Of a stretch of DNA of 64,000 nt, positions 16,285 through 25,329 are shown piece after piece. Position 1 is the stretch's first letter. Each line of letters begins with the position of its first letter. Below the pieces are notes generated by a model. The model was given only the letters and a program-made list of their open reading frames with translations. It was not told the DNA's origin and did no database searches. Source of the DNA: Flavobacteriaceae bacterium. GTDB lineage: Bacteria; Bacteroidota; Bacteroidia; Flavobacteriales; Flavobacteriaceae. Both the position numbers and the translations under genes were made by a program. The stretch lies in NCBI GenBank assembly GCA_027082925.1, contig JALWTD010000017.1:124001-188000 (forward strand), read 5' to 3'.

Positions 16285-18771
16285 ATGAAAAAAGTTATTC
16301 TCTCTGTATGTGTTTTACTGGTTGGGTTCTCTAGTTTAATTCAAGCACAACACATTAAATCGCCTTCTGAATTTTTAGGATACGAATTAGGCACACGTTT
16401 TACCAGACATCATAAAGTGGTAGATTATTTTAAATACGTAAGTAGTATAAGTAAAAATGTAAAACTCGAAAAATATGGTGAAACCAATGAGTTTAGACCG
16501 TTGTATGTAGTGTACATTTCTTCGGAAGAAAATATTGCCAACATAGAAAATATTAGAGAAAATAATTTAAAACAAGCCGGTATTGTACAAGGTACTGCTG
16601 CATTAAAGACAGGAATTGTATGGCTGAGTTACAATGTACATGGCAATGAAGCTTCTAGTACTGAAGCTGCTATGCAAACGATGTACACGCTTATAACAAC
16701 TAAAAGCGAATGGTTAAAAAATACACTTGTAATTATAGATCCTTGTGTAAATCCCGATGGAAGAGATCGTTATGTAAACTGGTACAACCAAACTAAAAGT
16801 ACACCTTACGATACAAATCCCGATGCAATTGAACACCATGAACCCTGGCCGGGAGGAAGACCAAATCACTACCTTTTTGATTTAAATAGAGATTGGGCTT
16901 GGGCTACGCAAGTTGAAACACAACAACGCCTTATGGTTTACAACAAATGGTTGCCTCACGTTCACGTAGATTTTCACGAACAATACATCAACAATCCGTA
17001 CTATTTTGCACCGGCCGTAGAGCCTTTTCACGAAATTATTACAGACTGGCAACGCAGTTTTCAAACGCAAATTGGAAAAAATCATGCCAAATATTTTGAT
17101 AAAAACGGATGGCGTTATTTTACCAAAGAAAGTTTCGATTTATTTTACCCTAGCTATGGAGATACCTATCCAACTTATATGGGAGCTGTTGGAATGACTT
17201 ATGAACAAGCAGGACATGGAAAAGCAGGCTTAGGCATAGACTTAGCTAACGGAGCTGTTTTAACATTGGTTGATAGAGTGAAACACCATACTACAACAGG
17301 ACTTTCTACTGTTGAAGTTGCTTCAAAAAATACAACAAAACTAATTACCGAATTTGGTAAATTTTTTAACAATACCAACCTCAAATACAAAAATTACATT
17401 GTTAGAGGGAATCATACTAAAATAAACCAAGTAGTTTCTCTTTTAAACAAACATCAAATTAACAGTTACCGAGCTTCACAACAAACAATCAAAGCTTTTG
17501 ATTATTATACAGGTACTACAAAAAGTGTTAGAATAAACAGTGGTGATTTGGTGGTTTCTACCAATCAACCTAAAGGAAAAATGGTAAAAGTACTGTTTGA
17601 ACCTGAAGCTAAGTTAAGAGATTCTTTAACATACGATATTACCGCATGGAGTATTCCGTTTGCTTATGGATTACACGGGTTTGCCACTACCTACTCGATT
17701 GAAAAAAGCAGTACAACTCCTCAAACAGAAATTGTTAAAAATAATATTCAAAAAACAGCCTACGCTTATGTTTGTAAGTGGGATGAAGTAGCAGATGCTG
17801 CCTTTTTAGGGAAATTATTGGAGGCCGATTTTAAAGTACGCTTTAGTCATAAAAAATTCTCGGTAGATGGAAATCAGTTTGAAAGAGGTAGTCTTGTTAT
17901 TTTGAGAGGTGAAAATAAACATCTTCAAAATTTTGATGAACTTATTATTGATATTTCTAATCAAATGAATGAAAAACTAACTCCTGCAAGTACCGGATTT
18001 GTAGATTATGGTGCTGATTTTGGGTCAGATTATGTCGCATTTATTGAACACAAAAAAGTAGCAGTTATTTCAGGAGAAGGAACCTCATCGCTTAGTTTTG
18101 GCGAAATTTGGCACTTTTTTGAAACGCAATTACAATATCCATTGCATATTATAAATACTGCATATTTCAATCATACAGATTTAGATGAATACGATGTTTT
18201 AATTTTGCCAAATGACTTTAGAGCAAGTGAAAAACAGCTCAAAAAAATAACTTCTTTTGCCGAAAAAGGAGGAAATGTAATTGCAATAGGAAGTGCGTTA
18301 AATAGCTTTGCCGATAAAGAAGGTTTTAACTTAAAACACAAAAAAGATGATGATAAAAGTGATGAAGATGATACTGCTAAAAAAGATATGAAAAAATTAT
18401 TTATTCCGTACAACCAACTTGAACGCGAGAGTGTAAAAAGTAGTATTACTGGAAGTATCTTTAAAAGTACTATAGACAATACACATCCGTTAGCTTACGG
18501 ATATACAAATACCTATTATTCTTTAAAATTAAGTGCGAGTGCTTACGACGTATTAGAAGATGGTTTTAATGTTGGCTATTTTCCTGAAGGTACTACAACC
18601 ACTTCTGGATTTACAGGTGTAGAAGCACTTGAAAAGGTTCAAAATTCATTGTTATTTGGCATTGAATACCAAGGAAAAGGTAAAATTATTTATATGGTTG
18701 ACAATCCTCTATTCAGGTCATTTTGGGAGCACGGGAAACTGTTTGTTGCCAATGCCATATTCTTTAACTAA
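16285..18771 (+). CDS. Secreted M14 family zinc carboxypeptidase
   Basis: The 828-residue protein starts with a signal peptide, MKKVILSVCVLLVGFSSL, ending near AQ at 21-22. The zinc-binding HxxE motif of M14 peptidases is in NVHGNEASSTEAA (H119, E122), substrate-side residues are in NPDGRDRYVNWYN, and the second zinc histidine is in HVDFHEQ near 228. The C-terminal half (about 350-828) is a large family-specific region with a class I glutamine-amidotransferase-like stretch near 600-700. It probably degrades peptides in the periplasm or outside the cell. A bidirectional terminator follows at 18775-18803. Confidence 0.9.
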   Translation: MKKVILSVCVLLVGFSSLIQAQHIKSPSEFLGYELGTRFTRHHKVVDYFKYVSSISKNVKLEKYGETNEFRPLYVVYISSEENIANIENIRENNLKQAGIVQGTAALKTGIVWLSYNVHGNEASSTEAAMQTMYTLITTKSEWLKNTLVIIDPCVNPDGRDRYVNWYNQTKSTPYDTNPDAIEHHEPWPGGRPNHYLFDLNRDWAWATQVETQQRLMVYNKWLPHVHVDFHEQYINNPYYFAPAVEPFHEIITDWQRSFQTQIGKNHAKYFDKNGWRYFTKESFDLFYPSYGDTYPTYMGAVGMTYEQAGHGKAGLGIDLANGAVLTLVDRVKHHTTTGLSTVEVASKNTTKLITEFGKFFNNTNLKYKNYIVRGNHTKINQVVSLLNKHQINSYRASQQTIKAFDYYTGTTKSVRINSGDLVVSTNQPKGKMVKVLFEPEAKLRDSLTYDITAWSIPFAYGLHGFATTYSIEKSSTTPQTEIVKNNIQKTAYAYVCKWDEVADAAFLGKLLEADFKVRFSHKKFSVDGNQFERGSLVILRGENKHLQNFDELIIDISNQMNEKLTPASTGFVDYGADFGSDYVAFIEHKKVAVISGEGTSSLSFGEIWHFFETQLQYPLHIINTAYFNHTDLDEYDVLILPNDFRASEKQLKKITSFAEKGGNVIAIGSALNSFADKEGFNLKHKKDDDKSDEDDTAKKDMKKLFIPYNQLERESVKSSITGSIFKSTIDNTHPLAYGYTNTYYSLKLSASAYDVLEDGFNVGYFPEGTTTTSGFTGVEALEKVQNSLLFGIEYQGKGKIIYMVDNPLFRSFWEHGKLFVANAIFFN

Positions 18772-18774
18772 TAT

Positions 18775-18803
18775 AAAAAAGCGAGCTAAAAACTCGCTTT
18801 TTT
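18775..18803. terminator. Bidirectional terminator between the M14 gene and rimO
   Basis: AAAAAAGCGAG pairs with CTCGCTTTTTT around CTAAAAA. T tracts exist on both strands, serving the two convergent genes. Confidence 0.85.
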
Positions 18804-18809
18804 ATTGAT

Positions 18810-20120
18810 TTAAACCGGTATTCCATACAAATCAAATTCACTTGCCGATGTAATTTTAATACGGGCAAACTGTCCTACTTGAACATAAAATTTGGTTGCA
18901 TCTATTAAAACTTCATTATCAACATCAGGAGAATCAAATTCTGTTCTTCCTATAAAATAATTTCCGTCTTTTCTATCGATAAGACATTTAAACTCTTGCC
19001 CTATTTTTTCTTGATTTAACTCAAATGATATTTGGCTTTGAAGCTCCATAATTTCATTTACTCGCTGTTGTTTTACTTCTTCAGGAACATCATCAACCAA
19101 ATTGGCCGCCGTAGTATCCTCTTCATGTGAATATGCAAATGCACCTAACCTTTCAAAACGAGTTTCTTTAACCCAGTTTTTTAATTCTTGGAATTGCGCT
19201 ACTGTTTCACCCGGATACCCTACAATTAAAGTAGTTCTAATAGCCATATTAGGAACTGCTTCTCTAAATTGACGAATTAATTGTACTGTTTTGGTATGAG
19301 AAGTTCCTCTACGCATCGATTTTAAAATCGTGTCGTTAATATGCTGTAACGGTATATCTAAATAATTACAAACTTTGGGCTCGTTTTTCATAACATCTAA
19401 CACATCTAATGGGAATCCGGTAGGAAAAGCATAATGCAATCTTATCCATTCTACACCCTCAATTTTAACGAGTTCTTTTAACAAATCGGCCAAGGCTCTT
19501 TTTTTGTAAATATCCAGTCCGTAATACGTTAAATCTTGTGCTATTAAAATGAGTTCTTTAATTCCCTTTTTAGCTAATTTTGTAGCTTCAATAACTAAAT
19601 TTTCGATAGGCGTAGAAATGTGTTTTCCTCTCATTAAAGGAATTGCGCAAAAAGAGCAAGGTCTATCACAACCTTCTGCTATTTTTAAATAAGCGTAGTG
19701 TATTGGTGTGGTTGTTAAACGTTCTCCAACCAACTCGTGTTTGTAATCTGCTTCTAAAACTTTTAGTAAATTTGGTAAATCATGAGTACCAAAATACTCA
19801 TCTACATTTGGAATTTCTTTTTCTAAATCGGGCTTGTAACGTTCACTCAAACATCCTGTAACGTACACCTTATCTACAATACCTTCTTCTTTTTTAGCAA
19901 CATAATGCAATATGGTATTTATAGACTCTTCTTTAGCATCGCCTATAAAACCACAAGTATTAATAACTACAATGTTCCCATCATCTTGTTCATCTTCGTG
20001 AACTACCTGCTTGTCACTTGCTTTAAGTTGTCCCATTAACACCTCACTATCGTATACATTTTTAGAACATCCTAGTGTGACAACATTGATTTTATTTTTT
20101 TTTACAGATTTTGTTCTCAT
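18810..20120 (-). CDS. rimO: Ribosomal protein S12 methylthiotransferase RimO
   Basis: The 436-residue radical SAM enzyme adds a methylthio group to a conserved aspartate of S12. The N-terminal MTTase domain has LGCSKNVYDSE and NTCGFIGDAKEES, the radical SAM cluster is CDRPCSFCAIPLMRG, and a C-terminal TRAM domain ends FDLYGIPV. All six cluster cysteines needed are visible. It lies 60 bp after ftsY on the same strand, separated by a terminator hairpin, in an order common in Flavobacteriia. Confidence 0.96.
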   Translation of the reverse strand: MRTKSVKKNKINVVTLGCSKNVYDSEVLMGQLKASDKQVVHEDEQDDGNIVVINTCGFIGDAKEESINTILHYVAKKEEGIVDKVYVTGCLSERYKPDLEKEIPNVDEYFGTHDLPNLLKVLEADYKHELVGERLTTTPIHYAYLKIAEGCDRPCSFCAIPLMRGKHISTPIENLVIEATKLAKKGIKELILIAQDLTYYGLDIYKKRALADLLKELVKIEGVEWIRLHYAFPTGFPLDVLDVMKNEPKVCNYLDIPLQHINDTILKSMRRGTSHTKTVQLIRQFREAVPNMAIRTTLIVGYPGETVAQFQELKNWVKETRFERLGAFAYSHEEDTTAANLVDDVPEEVKQQRVNEIMELQSQISFELNQEKIGQEFKCLIDRKDGNYFIGRTEFDSPDVDNEVLIDATKFYVQVGQFARIKITSASEFDLYGIPV

Positions 20121-20134
20121 AATTATAGACTAAA

Positions 20135-20158
20135 AATCACACTTAAGTAAGTGTGATT
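20135..20158. terminator. Hairpin between ftsY and rimO
   Basis: AATCACACTTA and TAAGTGTGATT form an 11-bp perfect stem with T runs on both strands. On the minus strand it would end the rpmB-ftsY transcript before rimO. Confidence 0.75.
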
Positions 20159-20180
20159 TTTTTATTTATTTACCGTTATT

Positions 20181-21134
20181 TTAATTAAAAAAAGAATCTA
20201 CAAACTCAAATTTATTAAATATTTGGAGGTCGTTTATTCCTTCTCCAACACCAATGTATTTCACTGGTATTTTAAATTGATCTGAAATACCAATAACTAC
20301 GCCTCCTTTTGCTGTACCGTCTAATTTAGTAACAGCCAAAGCAGTAACTTCAGTAGCTTTGGTAAACTGTTTTGCTTGTTCAAAAGCATTTTGCCCTGTA
20401 GAACCATCTAAAACTAGTAACACTTCATGAGGAGCATCTTCAACCACTTTTTGCATAACGCGTTTTATTTTGGTAAGCTCATTCATTAAATTTACTTTGT
20501 TATGCAGTCTTCCTGCGGTATCAATAATTACAATGTCTGCATTTTGAGCAACTGCAGATTTTAACGTGTCAAATGCTACAGATGCAGGGTCACTTCCCAT
20601 TTCTTGACGAACGATGGGTACATTTACTCTATCTGCCCATATTTGCAATTGATCAATAGCTGCGGCTCTAAAAGTATCTGCGGCTCCTAACACTACCTTT
20701 TTGCCGGCTTTTGTAAATTGAGCAGCTAATTTTCCAATAGTTGTTGTTTTTCCAACACCGTTTACACCAACAACCATTATTACATATGGTTTTTTTTCTG
20801 AAGGAACTGTAAACTCTGTTTCATTTCCTACATTGGTTTCAGATAATAATCCTGCTATTTCTTCTCTTAGAATTGCATTTAACTCATCGGTTCCTAAATA
20901 CTTATCTCTAGAAACTCTAGCTTCTATTCTATCTATTATTTTAAGTGTGGTTTCAACTCCTACATCAGATGTAACAAGGACTTCTTCCAAATGATCTAAA
21001 ACCTCATCGTCTACTTTCGATTTTCCGGCTACGGCTTTAGATAACTTTGAAAAAAAAGTAGTCTTTGTTTTTTCCAGTCCTTTATCTAAGGTTTCTTTTT
21101 TCTCTTTTGAAAAAATTCGTTTAAATAAACTCAT
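20181..21134 (-). CDS. ftsY: Signal recognition particle receptor FtsY
   Basis: The 317-residue SRP GTPase delivers ribosome-nascent-chain complexes to the membrane. The four-helix N domain covers about 20-105; the G domain has GVNGVGKTTTIGKLA, DTFRAAAIDQLQ, DTAGRLHNK and TKLDGTAKGG. The acidic A domain of E. coli FtsY is absent, as is usual in Bacteroidota. It is the distal gene of the rpmB-rpmG-DUF4295 group. Its SRP RNA partner is encoded at 52209-52302. Confidence 0.97.
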   Translation of the reverse strand: MSLFKRIFSKEKKETLDKGLEKTKTTFFSKLSKAVAGKSKVDDEVLDHLEEVLVTSDVGVETTLKIIDRIEARVSRDKYLGTDELNAILREEIAGLLSETNVGNETEFTVPSEKKPYVIMVVGVNGVGKTTTIGKLAAQFTKAGKKVVLGAADTFRAAAIDQLQIWADRVNVPIVRQEMGSDPASVAFDTLKSAVAQNADIVIIDTAGRLHNKVNLMNELTKIKRVMQKVVEDAPHEVLLVLDGSTGQNAFEQAKQFTKATEVTALAVTKLDGTAKGGVVIGISDQFKIPVKYIGVGEGINDLQIFNKFEFVDSFFN

Positions 21135-21224
21135 TTTCTACAATTTTAATTTGCGTAAATATATAAAAAAGAAAAGCTACCCTCTAATAGAAAGTAGCTC
21201 TAAATATTGTTGTTAGAACAAGTA

Positions 21225-21377
21225 TTATTTTTTACTAAAAAAGTCTTTTACTTGTGTTGGATCCATGATAGCTTCAACAAAAATATAAGCTCCCGATTTA
21301 GGAGATTTTACCATTTTAATGGCTTTTGTTAACCTTTTTGATCCTGTTTGTAACGATGCTACTGCTTTCTTTGCCAT
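21225..21377 (-). CDS. DUF4295 family small protein
   Basis: This 50-residue basic protein starts MAKKAVASLQTGSKRLTKAI and ends DPTQVKDFFSKK. It is the DUF4295 family, found in Bacteroidota right after the genes for L28 and L33, as here (9 bp from rpmG). The setting and basic composition suggest a ribosome-associated protein, but the function is not established. The ATG at 21377 is the only reasonable start. Confidence 0.9.
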   Translation of the reverse strand: MAKKAVASLQTGSKRLTKAIKMVKSPKSGAYIFVEAIMDPTQVKDFFSKK

Positions 21378-21386
21378 GGTCCTCTA

Positions 21387-21572
21387 TTATTTAATTTCTT
21401 TATGAACTGTCATTTTCTTCAGAATAGGATTAAACTTTTTAAGTTCCATTCTATCTGGAGTATTTTTTTTATTCTTTGTTGTAATGTATCTAGATGTACC
21501 TGGTAAACCAGTTGCTTTATGCTCCGTACATTCTAAAATTACTTGAATTCTATTACCTTTACTTTTTGCCAT
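21387..21572 (-). CDS. rpmG: Large ribosomal subunit protein bL33
   Basis: The 61-residue protein has [20 protein letters not shown] and ends [18 protein letters not shown], typical of bL33. It is the zinc-free form, since the CxxC pairs are absent. It lies 11 bp after rpmB and 9 bp before the DUF4295 gene, in one operon. Confidence 0.97.
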   Translation of the reverse strand: MAKSKGNRIQVILECTEHKATGLPGTSRYITTKNKKNTPDRMELKKFNPILKKMTVHKEIK

Positions 21573-21583
21573 TACCTAAATGA

Positions 21584-21823
21584 TTATTTTTTTAAAAAAC
21601 CTTTTTCTCTTGCTTCTTTTAAAACAGCAGAGATTCCTTTTTTATTAATATTCTTTAAAGCAGATGTGGATACTTTAAGAGTAATCCATTTATCTTCTTC
21701 AGGAATATAGAAACGCTTTTTAATTAAATTAGCGCCAAATTTTCTTTTTGTTCTGTTCAATGCGTGAGAAACATTGTTTCCAACCATTGCTTTTTTTCCA
21801 GTAAGTTCACAAACTTTTGACAT
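21584..21823 (-). CDS. rpmB: Large ribosomal subunit protein bL28
   Basis: The 79-residue protein starts MSKVCELTGKKAMVGNNVSH, and NRTKRKFGANL follows, as in all bL28 proteins. It is the first gene of the rpmB-rpmG-DUF4295-ftsY operon. A -7-like TAATTTTG box on the minus strand at 21869-21876 lies about 45 bp upstream. Confidence 0.97.
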   Translation of the reverse strand: MSKVCELTGKKAMVGNNVSHALNRTKRKFGANLIKKRFYIPEEDKWITLKVSTSALKNINKKGISAVLKEAREKGFLKK

Positions 21824-21868
21824 ATTTCTTTACCTTATACTTATATTAGTGTAATCTCAAACGAGATG

Positions 21869-21876
21869 CAAAATTA
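21869..21876 (-). promoter_or_regulatory. -7 box of the rpmB operon
   Basis: Read on the minus strand this is TAATTTTG, an exact TAnnTTTG match upstream of rpmB. Confidence 0.55.
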
Positions 21877-21909
21877 TAATTTTCAAACTTAATACACAAA
21901 CTTATTTAG

Positions 21910-23154
21910 TTAGTTTTTTAAAATTTCTTTCTTTAACAATTCCAATGCTTTATTTGAGGCTCTTTGAATTACTTTTTCTCTTGGTTTTCCAAAGAAGTAT
22001 TTTTTAGAAAATACCTGTGTTGGCGTAGCGATAGCAATATATACCGTACCAACTGTTTCGTCTGTTTCATCGGTTGTTGGACCGGCATTTCCGGTAGTTG
22101 CAATGGCATAGTCTACCTTAAGTTTTTGCTGAATTGCTGTTGCCATAGCTTCAGCTACAGGAGAACTTACTACCGAATGGGCTTCTATTAACTGTTTAGA
22201 AACACCTACAATGTCTGTTTTTACAAAAGGGGTGTATGCAACAATAGCTCCTTTAAAATAGTTAGAGGCTCCCGGTACAGAAGTAATCATTTTTGCAATG
22301 TTTCCTCCAGTGCAACTCTCTACTGTTGCCAAAGTACGCTTTTGAAGTGTTAATAGGTTACCTACCACAAATTCAATAGTTTCGGTATCATCATAACCAA
22401 CAATAATATTAGAAATTAGTTTTGTAAGCTTTTTTACTTCATTTTCTATTGCTGTTTCTATTACTTGTTTATTCGTTCCTTTTCCCGTTAAACGCAATCT
22501 CAATTTGCCAAACGAAGGCAAATAAGCCAATTTTATAAAATGAGGAAGGTTTGCTTCCCAATCTGAAATTTTTTCAGCGACAACACTTTCTCCTTCTCCG
22601 TAGGTAATAATTGTTTTATGAACAATGTAAGGTAGTTTAAAACGTGCCTTTAGCTTTGGCAAAACACTCTTTTCCATTAAACCTTTCATTTCTGTGGGTA
22701 CTCCCGGTAGTGAAACAACAATTTTTTTACCATCATCAAACCACATTCCCGGAGCTGTCCCTAAATAATTTTTTAAAGGCTCACATGTCTTAGGTACAAG
22801 TGCTTGATTTTTATTTACAGCCGTAAAAGGATAGTTTATTTTTGCAAACATTTTTTGAATATGCGCAACAATAGCTTCATTCAGCACTAACTCATCGTTA
22901 AAATAGGTTGTCAGCGTATGTTTTGTAATATCGTCTTTTGTAGGTCCTAACCCTCCGGTAACAATCACAATATCTGCATTATGCTGAGCTTCTCTAAGGG
23001 CTTTTAAAATGTGATTGCTATCATCTTGAATAGATGTTATTTGGTAAACAGATACACCTATTTTATTTAATTCCTCAGCAATCCATTTTGAATTAGAGTC
23101 CAGTATTTGACCTATTAAAATTTCATCGCCAATTGTAATTATTTCAGCATTCAT
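21910..23154 (-). CDS. cinA: CinA family protein (competence/damage-inducible, NMN deamidase type)
   Basis: The protein has an N-terminal MoaB-like domain (NAEIITIGDEILIGQ, GGLGPTKDDITK) and a C-terminal CinA/PncC domain (ATVESCTGGNIAKMITSVPG, TTGNAGP). PncC domains deamidate nicotinamide mononucleotide in NAD salvage. The start is placed at 23154, giving 414 residues starting MNAEIITIG. A longer reading frame from 23199 adds 15 residues that do not match the family. It is followed by the rpmB operon in the same direction with a gap of about 87 bp. Confidence 0.94.
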   Translation of the reverse strand: MNAEIITIGDEILIGQILDSNSKWIAEELNKIGVSVYQITSIQDDSNHILKALREAQHNADIVIVTGGLGPTKDDITKHTLTTYFNDELVLNEAIVAHIQKMFAKINYPFTAVNKNQALVPKTCEPLKNYLGTAPGMWFDDGKKIVVSLPGVPTEMKGLMEKSVLPKLKARFKLPYIVHKTIITYGEGESVVAEKISDWEANLPHFIKLAYLPSFGKLRLRLTGKGTNKQVIETAIENEVKKLTKLISNIIVGYDDTETIEFVVGNLLTLQKRTLATVESCTGGNIAKMITSVPGASNYFKGAIVAYTPFVKTDIVGVSKQLIEAHSVVSSPVAEAMATAIQQKLKVDYAIATTGNAGPTTDETDETVGTVYIAIATPTQVFSKKYFFGKPREKVIQRASNKALELLKKEILKN

Positions 23155-23238
23155 CCAAGTCTTGTATTTAAAGGGGTAAAAGTACAAAATACTACGCAAC
23201 CTTTTTAAAAAATAAGCATCTTAGTAATAATAACCTAA

Positions 23239-23661
23239 ATGCCTCTACTAGCTATGATAACAAAAGAAGAATCTTACCAACTTTTTAAACAATTTGAGAA
23301 TTGTACTTTAGATGCTGCTTTGTTTAATCAAAAAACGCATTTAGAGATTACTTGGTATTTAGTTAAAAATTACGATTTAGAAGAAGCTACTACTCTAAAC
23401 AACTCACTTACAGAGAAATACTACAATAGCGTTTTAAAACTAAATCACAATCCGAAACTAACAAACGCATACACTGAAATAATTCATCATTTTATGAACA
23501 AATCTTCTTCGGATAGCTTTGACGGATTTTTAAGAGAGTTCCCTAGATTAAAATACAATTTTAAGCGAATTTTAGAAACACACTACGGGTACAACATTCT
23601 TAAAGAGCAACGCGTTGAAAAGGAAAAGCCTTTAAACAGACCTATTTTCTTTACTTTTTAA
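23239..23661 (+). CDS. Small helical protein of unknown function
   Basis: This 140-residue protein is predicted mostly helical. The stretch LFNQKTHLEITWYLV followed by NAYTEIIHHFMN resembles a pattern of spaced histidines (F-x-x-x-x-H-[LI] ... H-H) seen in small uncharacterised bacterial proteins, but I do not recognise a named family with confidence. The annotated start is ATG 23239; ATG 23254 (MITKEESYQLF) is an alternative and looks more natural. It is isolated, divergent from cinA and convergent with the FAA-hydrolase gene. No signal peptide or membrane segment is seen. Confidence 0.6.
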   Translation: MPLLAMITKEESYQLFKQFENCTLDAALFNQKTHLEITWYLVKNYDLEEATTLNNSLTEKYYNSVLKLNHNPKLTNAYTEIIHHFMNKSSSDSFDGFLREFPRLKYNFKRILETHYGYNILKEQRVEKEKPLNRPIFFTF

Positions 23662-23667
23662 CCGTTT

Positions 23668-24279
23668 CTATTTTATTTTTACTGAAAAATTGGGTGTATT
23701 TTCTATAGCTCCACTAAGAATATCGTCTTCTTTAACTTTTCCTACACCTGCAGGAGTTCCTGTAAAAATAATATCGCCTTTTTTTAGCGTAAAAAATTGA
23801 GAAACGTACGAGATAAGCTCATCTATTTTCCACAGCATCGCATTTGTATTTCCTTCTTGCACAACTTCTCCGTTTTTTAAAAGTGTAAACGACAGGTTAT
23901 TTAAATCTTTAAAAGTTTCTTTTGGAAAAAAATTACCAATTAAAGCACTTCCATCAAAAGCTTTTGCTTTTTCCCAAGGCAATCCTTTTTCTTTACAAGT
24001 TGCTTGAATATCTCGAGCAGTAAAGTCTATACCCAAACCTATTTCATCGTAGTATTTGTGTGCAAATTTTTCATCAATAAACTTCCCTACTTTATTTATT
24101 TTCACCAATACCTCTACTTCATAATGAATTTCATTAGAGAAAGGAGGAATAAAAAAAGGTTGATTTTTATGTAAAATTGCAGAATCTGGTTTTAAAAAAA
24201 TAACCGGATTTTTTGGTTTCTCGTTTTCTAATTCTTCAATGTGCTTTGCGTAATTACGCCCTATACAAATAATTTTCAT
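23668..24279 (-). CDS. Fumarylacetoacetate hydrolase family protein
   Basis: The 203-residue protein starts MKIICIGRNYAKHIEELEN and has EIHYEVEVLV with the metal-binding glutamates, GIDFTARDIQ, KAFDGSALIG and the C-terminal TGTPAGVGKV. These are the core motifs of the FAH superfamily, which hydrolyses or decarboxylates diketo acids; small members often act as acylpyruvate hydrolases or oxaloacetate decarboxylases. It follows menB by 35 bp on the same strand and may be co-transcribed. The exact substrate is unknown. Confidence 0.9.
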   Translation of the reverse strand: MKIICIGRNYAKHIEELENEKPKNPVIFLKPDSAILHKNQPFFIPPFSNEIHYEVEVLVKINKVGKFIDEKFAHKYYDEIGLGIDFTARDIQATCKEKGLPWEKAKAFDGSALIGNFFPKETFKDLNNLSFTLLKNGEVVQEGNTNAMLWKIDELISYVSQFFTLKKGDIIFTGTPAGVGKVKEDDILSGAIENTPNFSVKIK

Positions 24280-24314
24280 TAAACTATACTGTTTTAAAAC
24301 TGGTTAAGCATTCG

Positions 24315-25154
24315 CTATGGAATCCATTTTTTTTCAAAATTAGGCTTTCTTTTTTCTAAAAAGGCATTGCGTCCTTCTTTAGCTTCATCGGTCATATAGG
24401 CCAATCGAGTTGCTTCTCCTGCAAAAACTTGTTGCCCAACCATACCATCATCTGTCAAATTCATTGCAAATTTCAACATTTTTATAGATGTAGGCGATTT
24501 TGCCAAAATTTCTTGTGCCCATTCAAAGGCGGTGTCTTCTAATTTATCGTGAGGAATTACGGCATTTACCATACCCATTTCATAAGCTTCTTGGGCAGAG
24601 TAATTTCTTCCTAAAAAGAAAATTTCACGTGCCTTTTTTTGCCCAACCATTTTTGCTAAATATGCTGAGCCATAACCTCCGTCAAAACTTGTAACATCTG
24701 CATCGGTTTGTTTAAATATAGCGTGTTCTTTACTGGCTAAAGTCATATCGCACACTACGTGTAAACTATGTCCTCCTCCAACAGCCCAACCCGGTACAAC
24801 TGCAATAACAACTTTTGGCATAAAACGAATTAGTCGTTGTACCTCTAAAATATTTAGCCTGTGATAGCCATCTTCTCCAACATAACCTTGATGCCCTCTA
24901 GCCTTTTGATCTCCACCACTACAAAAAGAATACACTCCATCTTTTTTTGACGGCCCTTCTGCCGACAATAAAACAACACCTATATTTACATCTTCTTGAG
25001 CATCGTAAAATGCTTCATACAACTCTTTTGTTGTTCTTGGTCTAAAAGCATTTCTAACATCAGGTCTATTAAATGCGATACGTGCAACGCCATCACATTT
25101 CTTATAGGTAATATCCTCAAAATCTCTGACAGTCTTCCAGTTAATTTCTTTCAT
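24315..25154 (-). CDS. menB: 1,4-dihydroxy-2-naphthoyl-CoA synthase
   Basis: The 279-residue crotonase-fold enzyme closes the naphthoquinone ring in menaquinone synthesis. Family hallmarks are VARIAFNRPDVRNAFRP, the oxyanion-hole stretch SFCSGGDQKARG, VPGWAVGGGHSLHVVCD and TSFDGGYGSAYLA. The start is set at 25154 (MKEINWKTVRDFEDITY). A frame extension to 25208 would add 18 hydrophobic residues atypical of MenB. It is separated from the menF-menD cluster (35554-38847) by about 10 kb. Confidence 0.95.
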   Translation of the reverse strand: MKEINWKTVRDFEDITYKKCDGVARIAFNRPDVRNAFRPRTTKELYEAFYDAQEDVNIGVVLLSAEGPSKKDGVYSFCSGGDQKARGHQGYVGEDGYHRLNILEVQRLIRFMPKVVIAVVPGWAVGGGHSLHVVCDMTLASKEHAIFKQTDADVTSFDGGYGSAYLAKMVGQKKAREIFFLGRNYSAQEAYEMGMVNAVIPHDKLEDTAFEWAQEILAKSPTSIKMLKFAMNLTDDGMVGQQVFAGEATRLAYMTDEAKEGRNAFLEKRKPNFEKKWIP

Positions 25155-25271
25155 TTTTTCTAATTTACAAAAGGTAAAAATAAACCATTTTAGTGGTTTA
25201 AAAAACAATTATTTTAAAAGTTCAGAAATGTTACTTTAGTAACACAACGTTTTATTTTAGGAAGAAAGTAG

Positions 25272-25279
25272 TAATTTTG
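25272..25279 (+). promoter_or_regulatory. -7 box of the GAF-domain gene
   Basis: TAATTTTG matches TAnnTTTG exactly, 50 bp before the ATG at 25330. Confidence 0.5.
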
Positions 25280-25329
25280 GGCATTTGTTACGACAAAATG
25301 AGTACATTGTAAACTAGCAACACTTAATA

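Noticed and set aside
22000-23154. 15-residue longer CinA N terminus from 23199
   Set aside because: The extension is unlike CinA proteins, which begin at the residues following position 23154.
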